64,000 nt of DNA from Cladocopium goreaui (GCA_947184155.2 CAMXCT020001024.1:511584-575583), one strand, 5' to 3'. Positions 37,137 to 49,526 are shown, numbered from the stretch's first letter. Notes: a model not told the origin generated them from the letters alone. Program-made: numbers and translations.

Positions 37137-40100
37137 CTACACAACTTCAAGATCAAGATCTTCAGCCCCAGGAAGCAGCTGGTTACTCTGCAGGAATCCC
37201 ATTGGATCCTTGCTCCCGCAACTTGGCGGAAAGCGCAACGTGCAGCTGGTCTTGCAGTTGCTGACTCCAGCGACGTGGGGGAGCAGAATCCAGTTGATCC
37301 TTGGGAGTGATGGGGATGGTTGATGTAGGCTGCCCCACCCTCTGGGAGCCAAAGGATGGCCAAAGCGATGAAACGATGTCAAATTGAGTCCGTGTCCCGC
37401 CAGTTTAATGCGGAATGCTTCTGAATGAGACCCAATGTAAATCGCATTATATTATTTTATATAATTATATAATATATATGACATTGATTCCATAATATGT
37501 CTTTACATGGCAAGTAGTCAGTGCTGCTGAAGGTTGTTCACCGTTCACGACATTCCACCTGGGCTTTGCCAAGAATCTGGAACAAGGCCCGCTTGCAGCA
37601 TGAGCTTCATGGCTTCGACAATCTGTATGCAGTTTGATGGCTGCAACCTGCACTCAGATGAGTCGAGCGCTGGCTCCAAAATGTGACTTGCCTGCATCTG
37701 CATATTGTAGCTTATTACAACCTATACTATGCGCATATCTATATAATTCTATATATAATCATATATAAAGAATATAATATATATATATACTTGTCATAAC
37801 TGGAATCACATGGAATCACAAACCAAATGATGTTGCCAGCCACTGGCAGTCGCAGGTCGTGTAGGTTCTGACTTTTGAAACCAAATGCTGTAAGGTCCCG
37901 GCAGCTCAGAGCCCCAGGAAGCCTGACCGCTGCAGATGCGGAACAGGCGAACAGAAGGCTATCATAACTATCATTGAGATCACTCCTCCAAGGCATACCT
38001 AAGACAAGCTCACTGATTCTCCTAGTGGGCGCCCGTTTTTTTCCCCTCTTTTTCTTAATTAATTGCTTGGTCCATCTGTGTCCATCCCACCATCCCCCTA
38101 TCATCCCATGCCGCCCATGCCTGCAACAAACGCCGTAGCGCTTCCTCGAGCCAAAGCACCAGGAAGATTTCAGGCTTCGGCCCTGGCTTCGTGGAGGCCT
38201 GCTCCACTGCACTGCCATAGGTGCGCCTCGCAGAGAAAATAGGAAACTTTATGAGAAGATCAAAGATGTGTATATATATATCATATAACATTATATAACA
38301 TAATATAGAGTATTGTATCTGGGCACCTTAGAAAGGATTCACACTAAAAATCAGCTGTCATTTTGGGGTGGTTCATGGTGGCTCTCAATTATATCCATCA
38401 GCACCAAGAAAGAAAAGTCCAGATAGCCAAGTGAGATTTCCATTGCAGGCAAAAACCACATGCAAGAACGCTGACAGCAGATCCCATTCGTCGGATTTCG
38501 CCCAGACTCCAGAGGTATTTCCATAGCCTGACTTGCAACATGCCTCTTCATCCATAGATCGTCAGTGTCTGTGATTTTATTTTGTGGACTCCGGCGGTAT
38601 ACAGAATAAGTAAAGAATGAGAATGATAAAGTTCACCAGTTTAATCAAAATTGCCGTTTGTTTATGTTTGCTTGGGATTGTTTTAGATTTTAGATTATTT
38701 TAGATTGTCTGGCATGTTCAGTCGAGGATGTGGGCAGGCTATGTCCTTTGCCATGGGGCTTGTCGCGAAGCTCACCAGCCGGCATGGTCGTTTCCATCTG
38801 TCCCCAGATTGTCCTTCCGATCTTTGGATCGTTCGCTGAACCGGAGACCTTTGGCAATTTGGCCCAGATGCCAACGCTGCAAGTCTAGAGTCCAGAGCAC
38901 ATAATGGAACATAATGGACTGTCCTGATGATTCTAGACATTCTAGGCACAATCGCACGATATATCACTGGCATTAAAAAATGGCACTGCAGGTAACTAAG
39001 TCAACCTGCATCCTTTGAGACATGAGCAGAATGCTTCTTGCTCATGCTCACCGATGAATGACATCAGCCAATGACAAAAAAGATCTCAAAGCTTGATATC
39101 CATAGCGTCATAAGATTACCTTCAAACAAACGCTCTGAACTCCATAATTACACGTGAGTGAGGGGGTTTGACTACGTCCACTGGACTGCTTGGGTGTTCA
39201 AACATGGCAACTGGTGGGCACATCCCATTGCTTAAGCTTGCACACACCTCATCAACTGGAACATGAGACATACAAGCGTGAGCATACGCCGCATCAATCA
39301 GCAACGCATTTTGTGCCTTCTTGGCAGCATTGGATTCTTCAGGGTCTGCTTCGTCCTTGGCTGAAAATGGGGACCCTATGAACTGCTCTAATTATGACAA
39401 TTCCATACAATTCCTGGGTTTCGTACTTGTCAGACTTGACCCTGTTGCTCCAGTATTGTTGTTGCAGGCTTGAGTTTATGTTCTGAAGAGAGCTCGTTCA
39501 CACAGTGCCCCCATCCTCACACCTGAACTGCTCCTTGCGTGAATGTGTCTAATTTCATGGAGACCTTCTGCCACCATCTGACACCAAGGGGGTGGGGCCC
39601 TTCCTTGCAGCTGTGAGTCTTCAGGATCCTTTTTTGGTCCTGGTGCTTTTTGAATGCTCTTCCTTTTCTTGGGGCGCTTGGGTGTTTGTGCAGCAGTTCC
39701 ATCCGCAAGCTCCCCCTTCTCCTTTTCCAACCACTCTGGTTCGCTTCCTGTCGCATTGAAGGACGGGAGAAGGTGATTTCGCTTAGTACAGAGACTTGCG
39801 GATGTGCAGAACACGGGCATTCAAGAAATGCTGGTGTTTTGAGTTTTTGGGGGTATTGAGGGTATTGATTCCAAGTTTATGTTGAAGCACAACATGCCAG
39901 AGCTAGCGCAAAGGTCAAAGGTGCCTGCGACGAACCAAAGCCGGCCGCCATTCGGCATGAAGGAGGACGGGAAATATGCCTGCCTCCAGAGATGGGGCCA
40001 TTGATCACAAGGACCTTCCCATTGTGCTTGGATGTGGGGCAGGGTTCATTATCCTGGGTCTTGAATAATATAGCGAGGTAAAAAGCAGGGGCCATGACAA

Positions 40101-40650
40101 TTAATTCGTATGAATTCGTAGACACCCTGCCCCGCCTGAGCTCAGCATGATCCTCCGCACCTCTTCTCCAGCATCTGACATGCACGGCCGTCAAGGCTGC
40201 CTTTCTTTCATCATTTGTGACATAGACCTCAGGTTCTGGCACGCAAATCCGATTGCTGTCAAGAGCTTTGTAACGTGCATGTACATGATGTCTGTGAGGC
40301 CACTGGTGTCCATGAAACTGGCCCCCAATGTGATCGTGCTGTCCGGGTACTTCTGCAAATTGGGTATGACAGGCATTGACATGATATTATATGATATTAA
40401 CATAGTAGCACGACATGAGTGGCGTAGGGAAGATGAATGGAAGCTGAGTGCTGGACACTTTTTGAGTGCCGCCGCCACTGCACCACTTCCAACTCCAGAA
40501 CGGCTTGGAACCGATCATCTGATTCGCTGGTATCCTCCTGCAGTGTGCGGGTGAGCCTAGCATGGGACTGGCTCCGAATATATCTCACTGCAGCCATCCA
40601 CAACCATCCGCAAGCCATCTACCATTCTAGTTGCGCAATGTGTTATAAGT
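37137..40650 (-). CDS. Exons of one or more unidentified genes
   Basis: Pieces, 5' to 3', are as follows. 40437-40620 contains YIRSQSHARLTRTLQEDTSE and VLELEVVQWRRH. 40145-40350 contains DSTITLGASFMDTSGLTDIM, then TKLLTAIGFACQNLRSMS. 39880-40030 contains GKVLVINGPISGGRHI. 39480-39765 contains EPEWLEKEKGELADGTAAQT and a lysine-rich segment KRPKKRKSIQ. 39122-39365 contains AKDEADPEESNAAKKAQNAL and AYAHACMSHVPVDEVCA. 38765-38885 contains QRWHLGQIAKGLRFSERSKD. 38385-38520 contains AKSDEWDLLSAFLHVVF and ends at a stop. 38110-38220 contains KPEIFLVLWLEEALRRLLQA. 37850-37950 contains CRDLTAFGFKSQNLHDLRLP. 37137-37330 contains NQLLPGAEDLDLEVV and a stop. The basic patch suggests a nuclear protein for the first group. 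No family was assigned. Confidence 0.4.
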
Positions 40651-40998
40651 TATAAAATTCATAATTATATATATATATTCTATATATTGGATAGTCACTA
40701 GATGTCACTAGACTTAAATCTGCTCTGTTGCCCACTTGATCAACTTCCGGCCGCGGCAAATCCCTGCGGATCCAGGTGAGCCCAGGGGTCAAAGTATGGC
40801 GCCGCTGCACTGCCCAATGGCTCCGGCCAGGCATAGGTTTCCTGGGCCCCCAGGATCCAATATTTTGTCGGAGCTCACCCAAAGAAAAAAATCCTTGCAG
40901 TGGCATATGTGGCATAGGGGTGCAACAAGATGATTTTCACGAGAGTATTGGCTTTTTTTGTCGCTTGGTCGGCTCTTTGGCCTGGAAAGTTACGAGTA

Positions 40999-41922
40999 TC
41001 AGATCCAACAATTCAGGTGAACAGCTGCCACCATCAGAGTGTCAGATGCCTCTTTCAGACGGCCTGCAATGAACAACACGAACTCCTGATCGTCGTTGTG
41101 AAGGTAAGTCTTTTCATAGACCTGGAACAGGGATGGAGAGTGACAATGCTGCTCCAGAAAGCCTTGCAACTTCCGCACATCTGTCAAAAAACTTTCAGGG
41201 TGAACTACTTCCTGTCCATCATCACTGCTGTTTTCGTGGAACCATACGTTCAGGGACGTCAGAAAGTGTTCGACCGTGAAGGCGGTGTGCTTCATTTTTT
41301 GGAAGTTGCGGAACCATTCAAACCTCTCGTCTTTCGTCACTGGAAAGCTGGAATAGCTATCAAATCGATGCCATTTGGACACCAGGGTGCCGTTCCAATC
41401 ATGAACACAAAAGGCCAGGCTTTCCAAGAACTCTTCCGTAGTGATGGGAGGTGGTTCGCGGCGCAAAACAGTCAACACAGTGACCTCTGGAGGAAGTTGT
41501 TCCGAATCCTCCAATTCTTTGTCTGAAAGGACTATCCGCTGCAGCAGCGCAGGTATGCCCAAAGGTTTTTGCAAAGCATCCTTCACCATGGCCACGCTAG
41601 AGTCCGGAGCGACTTGGATTTTGATGATGTTTCCAGCCATGGTGGAGACCTCCAAGTCTCTGAACTCGTGTGTTTGGGGGATCTCGGAGCCTGGGTCTGG
41701 TTCGCTGACGGACACAGAAGGGATGCGCGCTTCTGGGATCAAATACACCTCGAAAGAAATAGTCGTGGGAGAGTCGACTTCAACAGCCTTGACATGATCC
41801 AAGTTCATATTGTCCCACAATTTCTGCAATTCATCACCAATGTCCTCATCCGACATTGGCATCTCCCCATCCTCCCCCGCAACGGGAAGCGCACTGGAAG
41901 GACCGTAACCATGTGAATCCAT
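40999..41922 (-). CDS. Ubiquitin-like-domain protein, 307 residues, single exon
   Basis: The reading frame opens at 41979, but the start at 41922 (MDSHGYGPSS) is preferred because the preceding 19 residues are hydrophobic and unlike a conserved start. After an acidic N-terminus comes a ubiquitin-fold segment at about residues 93-155: IIKIQVAPDSSVAMVKDALQ, then LQRIVLSDKELEDSEQL, then VTVLTVL. This matches the beta-grasp pattern, where a hydrophobic strand, a lysine-bearing helix and the L/F-x-G/D-K-x-L-x-D loop follow one another. Ubl repeats of this kind are common in dinoflagellates, and the target is unknown. No C-terminal GG is present, so it is not a conjugating ubiquitin. The C-terminal half (about residues 160-300) is not recognised. 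A 0.9-kb intronless frame stands out beside the short-exon neighbours. Confidence 0.75.
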   Translation of the reverse strand: MDSHGYGPSSALPVAGEDGEMPMSDEDIGDELQKLWDNMNLDHVKAVEVDSPTTISFEVYLIPEARIPSVSVSEPDPGSEIPQTHEFRDLEVSTMAGNIIKIQVAPDSSVAMVKDALQKPLGIPALLQRIVLSDKELEDSEQLPPEVTVLTVLRREPPPITTEEFLESLAFCVHDWNGTLVSKWHRFDSYSSFPVTKDERFEWFRNFQKMKHTAFTVEHFLTSLNVWFHENSSDDGQEVVHPESFLTDVRKLQGFLEQHCHSPSLFQVYEKTYLHNDDQEFVLFIAGRLKEASDTLMVAAVHLNCWI

Positions 41923-42404
41923 CGCAATGAATGTGAAACAAATGCTACTGAGGCTACAAATTTGAGTAAAAAAAAACAAAAAGGAATGACAATGGCATCA
42001 TGTATCCAGATTTTTGGACAAAGTCCAAAACCGAACCTGGTTCAATCGAAATGAACTGAGAAATATCTTCACGAGCGATCACTTGCCTAGAGAGATTGTA
42101 TGTGATTTGTCTGCGGTTGTTGGATCTGCTTTGTGGTTGGGGGCCCCGCCAAAGCTAACGGTGAGTTGGTTGACGATTCGACGCCTGTACTTTCCGGATC
42201 ATTTCATGGCACATCAGCAACGGCTTTGATCATCATATCCCGAAAGAAGGGTCTAGTATGGTCTAGTGGTGCAAAAAAAAAAACAAGAGCAACCAACGAA
42301 CCCGAATGCAGTCACGTAAAACACTCTTGTGAGACAAGTTGTTTCAACAGTTTTGTAAATTCATGATAATTTATGTGCATTTTTTCCCCTGTTCCCGTAC
42401 CAGT

Positions 42405-43318
42405 GTAGACTGTGGAGCGCGGAGTGCAGAGTGTGGTGTGTAAAGAGTGGAGTGTTGAGCGGGGAATGTAGTGTGTAGGGTATGAAGTGGGGATTGTGGA
42501 GTGTGAAGTGTCGAGTGTGGAGTGCATTGCATGGAGTGTAAAGTGCAAAGTGTAAAGTGTGGAGTGTGGAGTGGAAAGTAAAGTGTAGAGTGTCAAGTGT
42601 GAAGTGTAGAGTGTAAAGTGTAAAGTGTGGAGTGTCAAGTGCCAAGTGTCAATTGTCAATTGTCAAGTCCGGAGTGTGGAGTGGAAAGTTCAGTGTGGAG
42701 TGTAGAGTGTGGAGTGCAAAGTGTAGAGTGTGGAGTGCGAAGTGTAAAGTGTAGAATGTAAAGTGCAGAGTGTGGAGTGTCAAGTGTCAAGCGCAAAGTC
42801 TAAAGAAGAAAGTGTAGAGTGCGGAGTGCCAAGTGTAAAGTGCGAAGCGCAAAGTGCAAAGTGTAGAGTGTGGAGAGACAAATGTGAAGTGTGAAGTGTA
42901 AAGTGTGGAATGCAAAGCGTAAAGTGTAGAGTGTGGAGTGTAAAGTGTAGAGTGCGGAGTGTAAAGTGTAGAGTGCGGAGTGTCAAGGTTATAGTGGAGT
43001 GTAGGAGTGTAAAGAGTAGCGTGCAGAGTGTGAAGTGTAGAGTGTAGAGTGCAGGGTGTCAAGTGTGAAGTGTAAAGTGCTAAGTGTGGAGTGTAAAGTG
43101 TAGAGTGCGCAGCGTCAAGTGTAAAGTGTAGAGTGTAAAGTGTAGTGTAGAGTGTGGAGTGTAAAGTGTAGAGTGTAGAGTGTAAAGCGTAGGGTGCGGA
43201 GTGTAAGGTGTAAAGAAAAAGTCCGGAGTGCAAACTGCAAAGTGTAGAGTGTGAAGTGTAAAGTGTGGAGCGTGGAGCGTAAGGAAAGTGTGAAGTGTAA
43301 AGTGTAAAGTCCAAAGGG
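42405..43318. repeat. Heptanucleotide satellite (AGTGTNN)n, about 0.9 kb
   Basis: Almost the whole stretch parses as 7-mers AGTGT followed by AA, GG, AG, GA or CA, with occasional indels. Read on the minus strand this yields an artefactual seven-residue period rich in Leu-Tyr-Thr-Leu-His-Phe-Thr. The unit has telomere-like length but not the dinoflagellate telomere sequence TTTAGGG. Confidence 0.93.
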
Positions 43319-43319
43319 C

Positions 43320-44290
43320 AGAGTGTCCCAAATACATCCAAATACTGCGCCTGGCACATTCCACACACGACGGATCTGTACCCTCACGATATCTCACGAT
43401 ATCCCACGCCTGCCACACAATTTACACGTTCTCACCACTTTTCGCAAAAACAGGCAACACCACAGACACCACACTCACCACACGTCCAAAGTCCTGCACC
43501 TGCCACCCGAAAGAAGATGGACACGTCTAAAGTGTTCCGCCTGCCGCCCCCCCAAAGGGAACGACTTTATTAGACACGTTATGCAACGCGTCAGAATGTC
43601 ACGAAGTGCCACGCCTGCCACGCAAAACAACACATTAGAACCTCTTTTGAAACCTTCAAAGTCCTTCAAAAATATTCAAAAATGATACTGTAGGTTTTGC
43701 AGCTTCCCCCATAGGCACAGCGATGCCACAAGAACACCAGAGAATCAAGACGAGACATGCTGGAAGCTCAAAACGAGCATTTTGTACAAGACTTCCTCAA
43801 ATTTTCTCAGTTTGTAGCTTCAAAATCGACGTTTTCCAACGAATTTTCCTAATGCTAAAGATCGCGCCTGTCATACAGAACGACTTGAAGCGTTATGAAT
43901 CGAAACATGTTGGGATGTCACGTTAAGTGCCGCGCCTGCGGCACGAAATGACGCGGCGCGAAGTTCGAAACATCCAAAAGTTACCACTTTTGCAGCACCC
44001 GCCAGAGGCACGGCCATAGCGAACTCGTCGCGAACGGTTGCGGACGGTTCTGGACGGTTGCAAGCGGCGTCGAGCGAACACGTCCCAACCCCAGACCCCC
44101 AAAGTAAAACGAGAACCCTTCGCTACGCAGTCGGGAAAAACACGAAATCGCGCACCCCATTTGGGACCAGTGGCTGCTGTTTTGAAGACAGGAGATGTCC
44201 AAACTCCGTTCTTCCCCCCAGCTTCGCGGGGACCGCTCTTGAGGCAACGGTCTTTCAAAACCCATGGCAGTTTCGGCCACCTCGTCCCGT
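43320..44290. other. No gene recognised
   Basis: Several frames of 60-120 codons are open on both strands but lack protein character. Words such as GCGCCTGCCACGC and AAGTGCCGCGCCTGC recur, suggesting an old degenerate repeat. Confidence 0.4.
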
Positions 44291-44499
44291 GGTAGGTTGT
44301 AATGGGCTCACCTAGGTTGTTTCATCCATCGAGCCCGAACAGCCGAGCCATGGAAGGCCAAGCACATGAGAAACCCAGATTGAAATCAGAACCAAGGTTA
44401 CTGTATATTTTTTTGGATGCTCCTCTTTCATCCTATTTCATGCAATTCTTTCCCATTCTTTCACAAAGTATCACGCAATTACTGCGTATGAAAAAACGG

Positions 44500-44690
44500 G
44501 GCAGCGCACAGTCGCTGACCCACCCCGCCTTCACCTTCATCCATTTCCAGCTCGTTCATGCCTTTCAAGGCCACCCGCAGCCAGGAGCATTTTACTTCGC
44601 CGAACTTGCCAAAAGGCCGGCCGTGAACCACATGCCGCACTTCCCTGGTGCAGCTCACACCACCAAACATGTCTGGCAACATTGCGAAAA
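44500..44690 (-). CDS. Probable exon, unidentified protein
   Basis: The minus strand encodes MFGGVSCTREVRHVVHGRPF, then KFGEVKCSWLRVALKGMNEL and an acidic tail, without stops and with the codon style of neighbouring exons. The opposite-strand 164-codon frame is considered its shadow. No family was recognised. Confidence 0.4.
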
Positions 44691-44964
44691 CACAAGAAAT
44701 ATCAAGAAATCATCCAGCAATAAGCATGAACCGTGCAAGCCTCGCGCTTTCGAAGTCAAAGGATTCCTCGAAGTTTGTGCTGCTCACACCGCCTAAGCGT
44801 TCAGATTTTTACCCAGTCACTTTGGAAGCTACAACCGCTTTAGGCTGGCACCAACATACTCAGGACGCATACATGTAAACCATGTAATACAACTTTTGAT
44901 GGCCAAGATTTGAAGGTCCAGGGTAACCAGAAGAGTCTGATTTCGCTCAGTAGTAACGCATATA

Positions 44965-45075
44965 TACACACACATAATATAATATAATATAATATAATAT
45001 AATAGTTATATATTGTTATATATTGTTATATATTGTTATATACTGTTATATATTGTTATCTATTGTTTTGAAATA
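44965..45075. repeat. AT-rich microsatellites (ATAAT)n and (GTTATATATT)n
   Basis: About six copies of a pentamer are followed by six copies of a 10-mer, TTATATATTG with single changes. Confidence 0.92.
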
Positions 45076-45559
45076 ATGATAATAATGCCAAGTTAGGATT
45101 ATAAATCTATTAGGGATTAATCAACCACCACACAGGAAAAATGGTTCGGCAATACTAAACTGGGTTGGTGCCCCCTGATTAATCAACGGGTGGAGGGAAT
45201 CACCCGATTAACCAACCACGACACAAGAAATCCTGTTTTTTTTTGGTTCTGTCACATGCAGTGACATGCTTTGACCAGCACCCCTTTCAAGTTTTACATA
45301 GTTTTACACAGAGCTTCGGTTTCTTACGCTTAAAAAGGAAAATCAATTGAAAGTAGATTGGTATCAATTCGAAATTGATATCTTATGACTACAAATTGGG
45401 GGTTGAACCTTAGCAGAACCTCCCTAGGTACCTACCTTCCGGGGGGTTATTAATCTTAACTTGACCCAATCGTGACCCACAGGCAAAAGGGTACCCGCTG
45501 GCACTTCACCCTAGGCCCTTGTCTGATGCCAACACAGCACTCCAAACCCTTACCTTACC

Positions 45560-45715
45560 ACATCCTAGCACGAAGCCACGGAGCTTTTGTCGAAGGCCCT
45601 GTTGGTGAGCCACAAGAAATGCAGCAAACCGCCGCACTCCTCACACAACTGCCCCAAAAATTGAAGATGGAGGTGATCGAAGCGACAATTGCTATTTGTA
45701 GGAGAAAAACAACAT
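45560..45715 (+). CDS. Possible plus-strand exon, unidentified
   Basis: The plus frame contains SHGAFVEGPVGEPQEMQQTA, then LTQLPQKLKMEVIEATIAI, which reads like an amphipathic helix. It is one of very few plausible plus-strand pieces in the window. Flanking splice signals are not decisive. Confidence 0.3.
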
Positions 45716-46194
45716 GTTCATTTTCAGGGATTTCAAGCGTTTCAAGAGGAGGGTTTGGCGCAACTATTGACTGTCCAACTTTGGGACCAAATTGATTAGA
45801 ACTGGTCAGTAGTAGGGTGTGATATCATGCGATATGGAGTGGATCGGGTGTGATAACATGATGCGATGACATTGTGTTTTTTTCCCACAGAATTCCATTT
45901 GAAGCATATTGACCATAGCCGCTTGCTCATGGCATCTCATGGCACTGTATGCATCGATCAATGAGCCTCTCCTGCAGCAGCGTATCTCTAGACTTCTGTG
46001 GCAACGGGACGATTTCTCCCGGGCTCGCAGATGCTGCCCTTAGGAAAAACCGGTGCTGAAGCTGCTCGGCCCATGTTTTTAACCGCCCATCCCTCAGCAA
46101 AAAAAATGTATTTTGGTCGGGTAGGATCTTCGTCCCAAATAGCATCACAGTAAAAACACACGAACATGCTTATGTACAAGCCCATGTTATATAT

Positions 46195-46387
46195 ATACAT
46201 ATGTGTATATGTATATGTGTATGTGTAAGTGTATGTGTATATGTATGAATGTATGTAGGTATGCATGCATGCATGCGTGCATGCATGTGTGTGTGTGTGT
46301 CTGTATGTATGTCTGTATGTCTGTATGTCTGAGTGTATGTATGTATGTATGTATGTATGTATGTGTGTATGTGTGTGTGTATGTGCA

Positions 46388-46424
<37 letters not shown>

Positions 46425-46470
46425 GTATGTGTATGTGTATGTATGTATATGTATATGTATATGTAAATGT
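46195..46470. repeat. (GTAT)n / (GTGTAT)n / (GT)n microsatellite
   Basis: Tandem TATG, TGTATG and TG units over about 275 bp. The Cys/Val/Tyr/Met and His/Thr/Ile ORFs on the two strands are artefacts. Confidence 0.95.
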
Positions 46471-46619
46471 GGTTAAAGGTTCCTTTGGGCGTGCGTTTTT
46501 GCGTACGTTTCTACACGTGTTTCTCATTGCACTCGGCTGCCATTTTCTCTGCAACGCACGATGCGTGTCAGACGCTTTGCGCTGTGCGCAAAAAAAAGGC
46601 ATCCGGAACCGAATTCAGT

Positions 46620-46935
46620 ATTGGACTGGAACCGCGGAACCCTCATGCGCGGCGAGGACGGAAGACATTCCATCTCCACTACCCCTTCGAATCCAAGTGC
46701 TCCGAGAAAATGACCTTCAGGGCCGCCACCAACTTCGGGTCATCGGCCACTTCCCCTGCGAAAGTGAACAAAGGAGGTCAAGGGAATGTACTGGTCATAG
46801 GGTTGCCCGGCGAGGGGCGCCCCTGGAACCCGACCAGTTCCTCTAAATTTTTGGTGAGGGTGCGCTCCAACACAACCGCAGGAGGCAAGGACTTCATGGT
46901 CTTCAGGCGGGCCTCGGAAAACCTTCACAGTTTGT
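46620..46935 (-). CDS. Probable pair of exons, unidentified protein
   Basis: The minus strand reads EARLKTMKSLPPAVVLERTL, then TKNLEELVGFQG (about 46800-46935). After an AG|G acceptor near 46758 it reads EVADDPKLVAALKVIFSEHL (about 46690-46757). The intron would be short (about 40-50 nt), so an alternative is one exon with a frameshift. The plus-strand 156-codon frame here is judged a shadow. Confidence 0.4.
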
Positions 46936-47221
46936 AGGAGCGGGAAAGGGGCTCGGGCCAATACTGCTAGCGCCCGGCATTTTTGTGGTCACACACGAGT
47001 CAAGTGGTACACCTATACGCGCACTGCGTCCAACCCCATGATGAACAAACGTGTGCCATGTATACCCCTACGTGCACAAAATGTGCACAAACAAGCATGG
47101 GGGGAGAAATACGTATGAAGCGTCTGCGCGCTACACTACAGGAAGTCGTAAATAATATAGTTGGCACCAGGGTCGTTTCTTAATCCCGCAACAAGTAACT
47201 ACCCCCCCCTCTCTGCCATAT

Positions 47222-47640
47222 GCCACACCAAAGCTTGTAACCGTAGCACCCTTGCTAGAAATGCAGCTACAGGCTTCTCTCTCCCCACTTTGCCTTATGC
47301 ACGCACCAAAGATTGTAACCGCAGCACCCTTGCTAGAAATGCAGCTACAGGCTTCTCTCGCCCTACTCTGCCCTGCCATTTGCCCGCACCAAAGAGTTTA
47401 ACCGCAGCACTCTTGCCAGAAATGCAACTACAGGCTTCTCGCCTTACTCTGCCATTTGCCCGCGCCAAAGATAGTAACCGCAGCACCCTTGCTGGAAATG
47501 CAACTACGGGGTCCTGCTCTGCCAGCAGCCACCACCAAATATTTTGACCGTAGCAATCTTTGTAGAAGTGCATCTAGAGGACTCTCCCGCCTTACTCTGC
47601 CATGTGCCCATACTAAATATTTTAACCGTACAAGCTTCTT
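47222..47640. repeat. Tandem repeat of about 80 bp, five to six diverged copies
   Basis: Units share TAACCGCAGCACCCTTGCTA, GAAATGCAACTACAGG and CTTCTCTCGCC, then CCATTTGCCCGC, spaced 75-85 bp apart (starting near 47233, 47317, 47398, 47475, 47548 and 47625). Copies decay toward the right. The array lies just downstream of the transposase gene and may be part of that element's end. Confidence 0.85.
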
Positions 47641-47938
47641 TTTCCCGCCGGTCTAGACTTCTCCTCCCATGGCCAGCGCCCACAGTCCTAGCTCAGCCGC
47701 GTCTTGAGCAAGTCCAGCGACATCGCCTGCGCAAGCGGAATCAGCATGCAGGGGCAACACAAGAAGGCAGTGGAACTGGATGTAGAACATGCTGTCTAGG
47801 TGTGAGAGCAGCGAAGAACCAGCGGGCATATCTGAGAATGCAAGCCCAACGCTTTTTCAACTCTGCAAACGATCGCGATTCGAGGGCGAAAAGGTATGCG
47901 GATGCATACAAAACCAGCCACAACATAGTCTACAGCAT

Positions 47939-49229
47939 TTACTGGGCCAACGTTGCTGAGTAGGCTTGCAGAGTCTGCAAGGATACAGCCAGTGGGACAT
48001 ACCACGTGTTGCCAAAGTCTAAACTGTGCCCACGTGACACGATCTTTCGCCACTGGTACTCCTGCAACACAGACCTCCACATGGAACGGTCGGAGTGCAG
48101 AGGCAAGCGTCCTCCAGCGCGCTTGCGCACCCATCGCTTCACGATGCTCCACCCGTTTTCAATGTGATTAGTAGTAAAGCCATTGACATTCACAATCTCA
48201 CCGGCACTGTGGTTCACAATTTCATGCCAAAGGTCAGCATCACCCCACCCCTTCTCCCGCTTCAATTCTTCGACTGCGGCAATGGTTGCCTTCCAACCAT
48301 CTGTGACCAAGATGGTTTTGCGCGGGAGATCAAGGCAGCGAAGGCACTTGAGAATTTCTTCCTTGCCACGAGGGCGCCCAGCCTCTGCATCTGCAGGGCG
48401 CTCAAGGACACGGAAAAAGAAGCGGTCTGGCATCTTCGGGATAGTGGCGCCCCAAACCCACACCTGGTTTGGACTTGTTCAGGTGCGACTCATCGACCTC
48501 GAGCACGTACTTGTATTTCTTGTAAAAGTTGACCGCATTTGGCGTAGCACGCTGTTTCTTTGGAGAGAACTTGGCAGGGCGCTTCAGGATGCCACTAGAT
48601 GCAGAAGGGCGCTTCAGAACATGCTTCATCACCTTTCCAGAGGCAGCCGGTCTTTTTTTGCTAGCAGCAGCTGGCTTCTTGATGGCACGCATTCGGTTGG
48701 CTGATTTGGGAGGGGTCGCCGCCAAGGCATAGGTGTTCAGACGATGCTCAAGGTCCATCTCCACAGCTGCGTGCCATACCTTTTCCCATTGGAGCCATTG
48801 CTTGTGGCGAACCCCTGTCTCTTGCTCAAGAAGCCTTGTAGGATAACCGAAAGTCCACATGCAATAGGCATCAAAGAAGTTCAGCCAATTCTTTGCTTTC
48901 ACTTTCTCCAAAACAGTGCCAGCTGTTAAGGACTTTCGGATTCGTTGGCATGCACGACGGCCACCGCCTTGCCGCGACCACTCCCATGTGTCCCTGTCAC
49001 GGCGATACGTGGTGTGGTAGTCGTGGCCGCAGACACGACATGCATGTGAAGTCTGGAGAATGCCCACATGCATGGCAAACAACACGCCCTTCAGGTTCTC
49101 AGTGTCCGGGTACGGGGTGGTATCCAGCAGCGTTGCCCACTTCACTTTGTAGAGGCAGTCCGCTCTGGATGTGACCTCCTCTACATTCAAAATCCGGTGG
49201 AAAGCTCTCATGTCTGCATACACTGCCAT
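47939..49229 (-). pseudogene. Merlin/ISXO2-type DDE transposase, broken by a +1 frameshift
   Basis: Two overlapping frames (49229-48402 and 48463-47939) make one transposase. The N-terminal part has the zinc-ribbon start of this family: CRVCG, a tryptophan pair (TWEW), a second cysteine, then AGTVLEKVKAKNWLNFF. The catalytic aspartate in LEVDESHL ends the first frame; the second aspartate (VTDGWKA) and the glutamate (TNHIENGWS) lie in the second. Sequence at about 48463-48467 shows the frames offset by one base, after KSKPG. Before the DDE core is an unusual basic insert of about 45 residues with KKPAAASKKRPAAS and LKRPSASSG, like the KRPA-rich tails seen in dinoflagellate proteins. No terminal inverted repeats or target duplications were found, so the element is probably old. 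Confidence 0.85.
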
Positions 49230-49504
49230 GACACGGGGCGCTGCACAACGGCTTTTTCAAGGCTTCCCCGCACAACACGCTTACACTGACAGCACCGGCA
49301 AATAGCTGCGGGAAAGGTATACATACATGCAGCGCCTAAACCACAGTCTGCAAGCAGAGTGTCTAGCCAGCGGTATGGTACATCTGACGCTGAAGAACTG
49401 CAACAACACGAAACTGCCAGCAGATGACTAGTTATAGCTCAAGACACCATGTCTAGAAGACAATGTCTGGAAAACACTGTTTTTGAGAACGCCCGAAACG
49501 ACCC

Positions 49505-49526
49505 TGGAGCCGTATATGTATATATG

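Noticed and set aside
42787-43387. 193-codon Tyr/Thr/Leu/His repeat ORF
   Set aside because: This is a pure consequence of the AGTGTNN heptamer satellite.
46265-46846. 193-codon plus-strand ORF
   Set aside because: The first half is microsatellite, and the second half is antisense to better minus-strand exons.
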